Positions 63,676 to 64,000 of a stretch of DNA of 64,000 nt are shown piece after piece. The position numbers were made by a program, and so were the translations under genes. The number at the start of each line of letters is the position of its first letter. Position 1 is the stretch's first letter. This DNA is from Metabacillus arenae (lineage in GTDB: Bacteria; Bacillota; Bacilli; Bacillales; Bacillaceae): the NCBI RefSeq assembly GCF_014773385.1, contig NZ_JACXAI010000009.1, positions 29,564-93,563 of the forward strand, in the 5' to 3' direction. Under the pieces are notes generated by a model. The model saw only the letters and a program-made list of their open reading frames with translations. It did not search any database and had not been told where the DNA came from.

Positions 63676-64000
63676 AATTATCTAAAATGAAAAGCTTTAA
63701 TAACTCTGCAAGGAGCGTTATTCCTTCCAACTCGAAAATGGTAAAGTTGTCCTTTTTTAGATATGCATGCCTACAATTCCTGTGAAAATTTTCTTGGTAG
63801 TCTGAAAGGATTTGAATCCTAACATCGACATACTTGTTTTTTGATAAAGAGGAAGTTGAAAGATTAATAAATCCAAAAAAATGTTATTGTTTAATTTTAT
63901 AATCGAATCAATTTCATAATTCCTTATTCTAAAGAAATAAAGACTTGCAGAATTTGATTTTTAATTACAATTTTTACCTTTATGCTGCCTGCTGTTGATT
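63676..64000. other. right edge, nothing recognised
   Basis: AT-rich 325 bases after the transaldolase gene, with only a weak TAAC...GTTA hairpin near 63702. No gene start with a ribosome site was found before the window ends. Confidence 0.35.

Overview
The window is a stretch of a low-GC, endospore-forming Firmicute chromosome, most likely a Bacillaceae member outside B. subtilis. The order mtnW-mtnB-mtnD, ykvA, a Spo0E-like gene, a kinD-like kinase, motBA, clpE, ykvI, queCDEF, ykvR, ykvS, ykvT, ykvU, stoA, zosA/pfeT follows the B. subtilis 168 order I know for this segment, with insertions and losses. Sporulation genes, a CtsR-controlled clpE, a bacillithiol-type FosB and a PreQ1-I riboswitch agree with this. 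No rRNA, tRNA, CRISPR array or prophage was seen.

Region by region. 1-5.4 kb: end of the methionine-salvage genes (mtnX is missing from its usual place), a repeat-built coiled-coil gene, a DJ-1/PfpI protein, FosB, a DUF1232 protein and a Spo0E-type phosphatase. 5.5-19.1 kb: ZIP transporter, aldo/keto reductase, sensor kinase, 5'-nucleotidase, MarR regulator, a small AraC/Gfo-Idh/AKR sugar locus, motAB, oligoendopeptidase F and a small phospholipase-A2-like protein. 19.6-29.2 kb: clpE with its CtsR operators, ykvI, and the queuosine-precursor operon queCDEF under a PreQ1 riboswitch. 29.2-45.2 kb: ykvR/S/T/U, stoA and a PerR-box-preceded P1B ATPase, interspersed with an IS200 remnant, a frameshifted acetyltransferase, an IS3-family element and several families of non-coding repeats.

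45.5-51.6 kb: the most distinctive locus, a compact thiazole/oxazole-modified microcin (TOMM) cluster of the heterocycloanthracin/sonorensin type. A 102-residue precursor has a core that changes from a three-residue Cys repeat to a four-residue Cys repeat. It is followed by a ThiF-like maturation protein, a YcaO cyclodehydratase ending in PxPxP, and a SagB-type dehydrogenase. The maturation genes look richer in GC than their surroundings. No exporter or immunity gene was recognised nearby.

51.9-63.7 kb: a short-chain fatty acid transporter, then a polyol-uptake locus: an SAF-domain dehydrogenase, GutM, a glucitol-family PTS (IIC, IIB, IIA), a SorC-type regulator, transketolase, an internally deleted PTS enzyme I gene, phosphoglucose isomerase and a TalC-type transaldolase. 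A strong promoter followed by three similar palindromes precedes it. The likely logic is import and phosphorylation of a polyol, oxidation by the unusual dehydrogenase, then entry to glycolysis through the non-oxidative pentose phosphate reactions. The substrate cannot be told from sequence.
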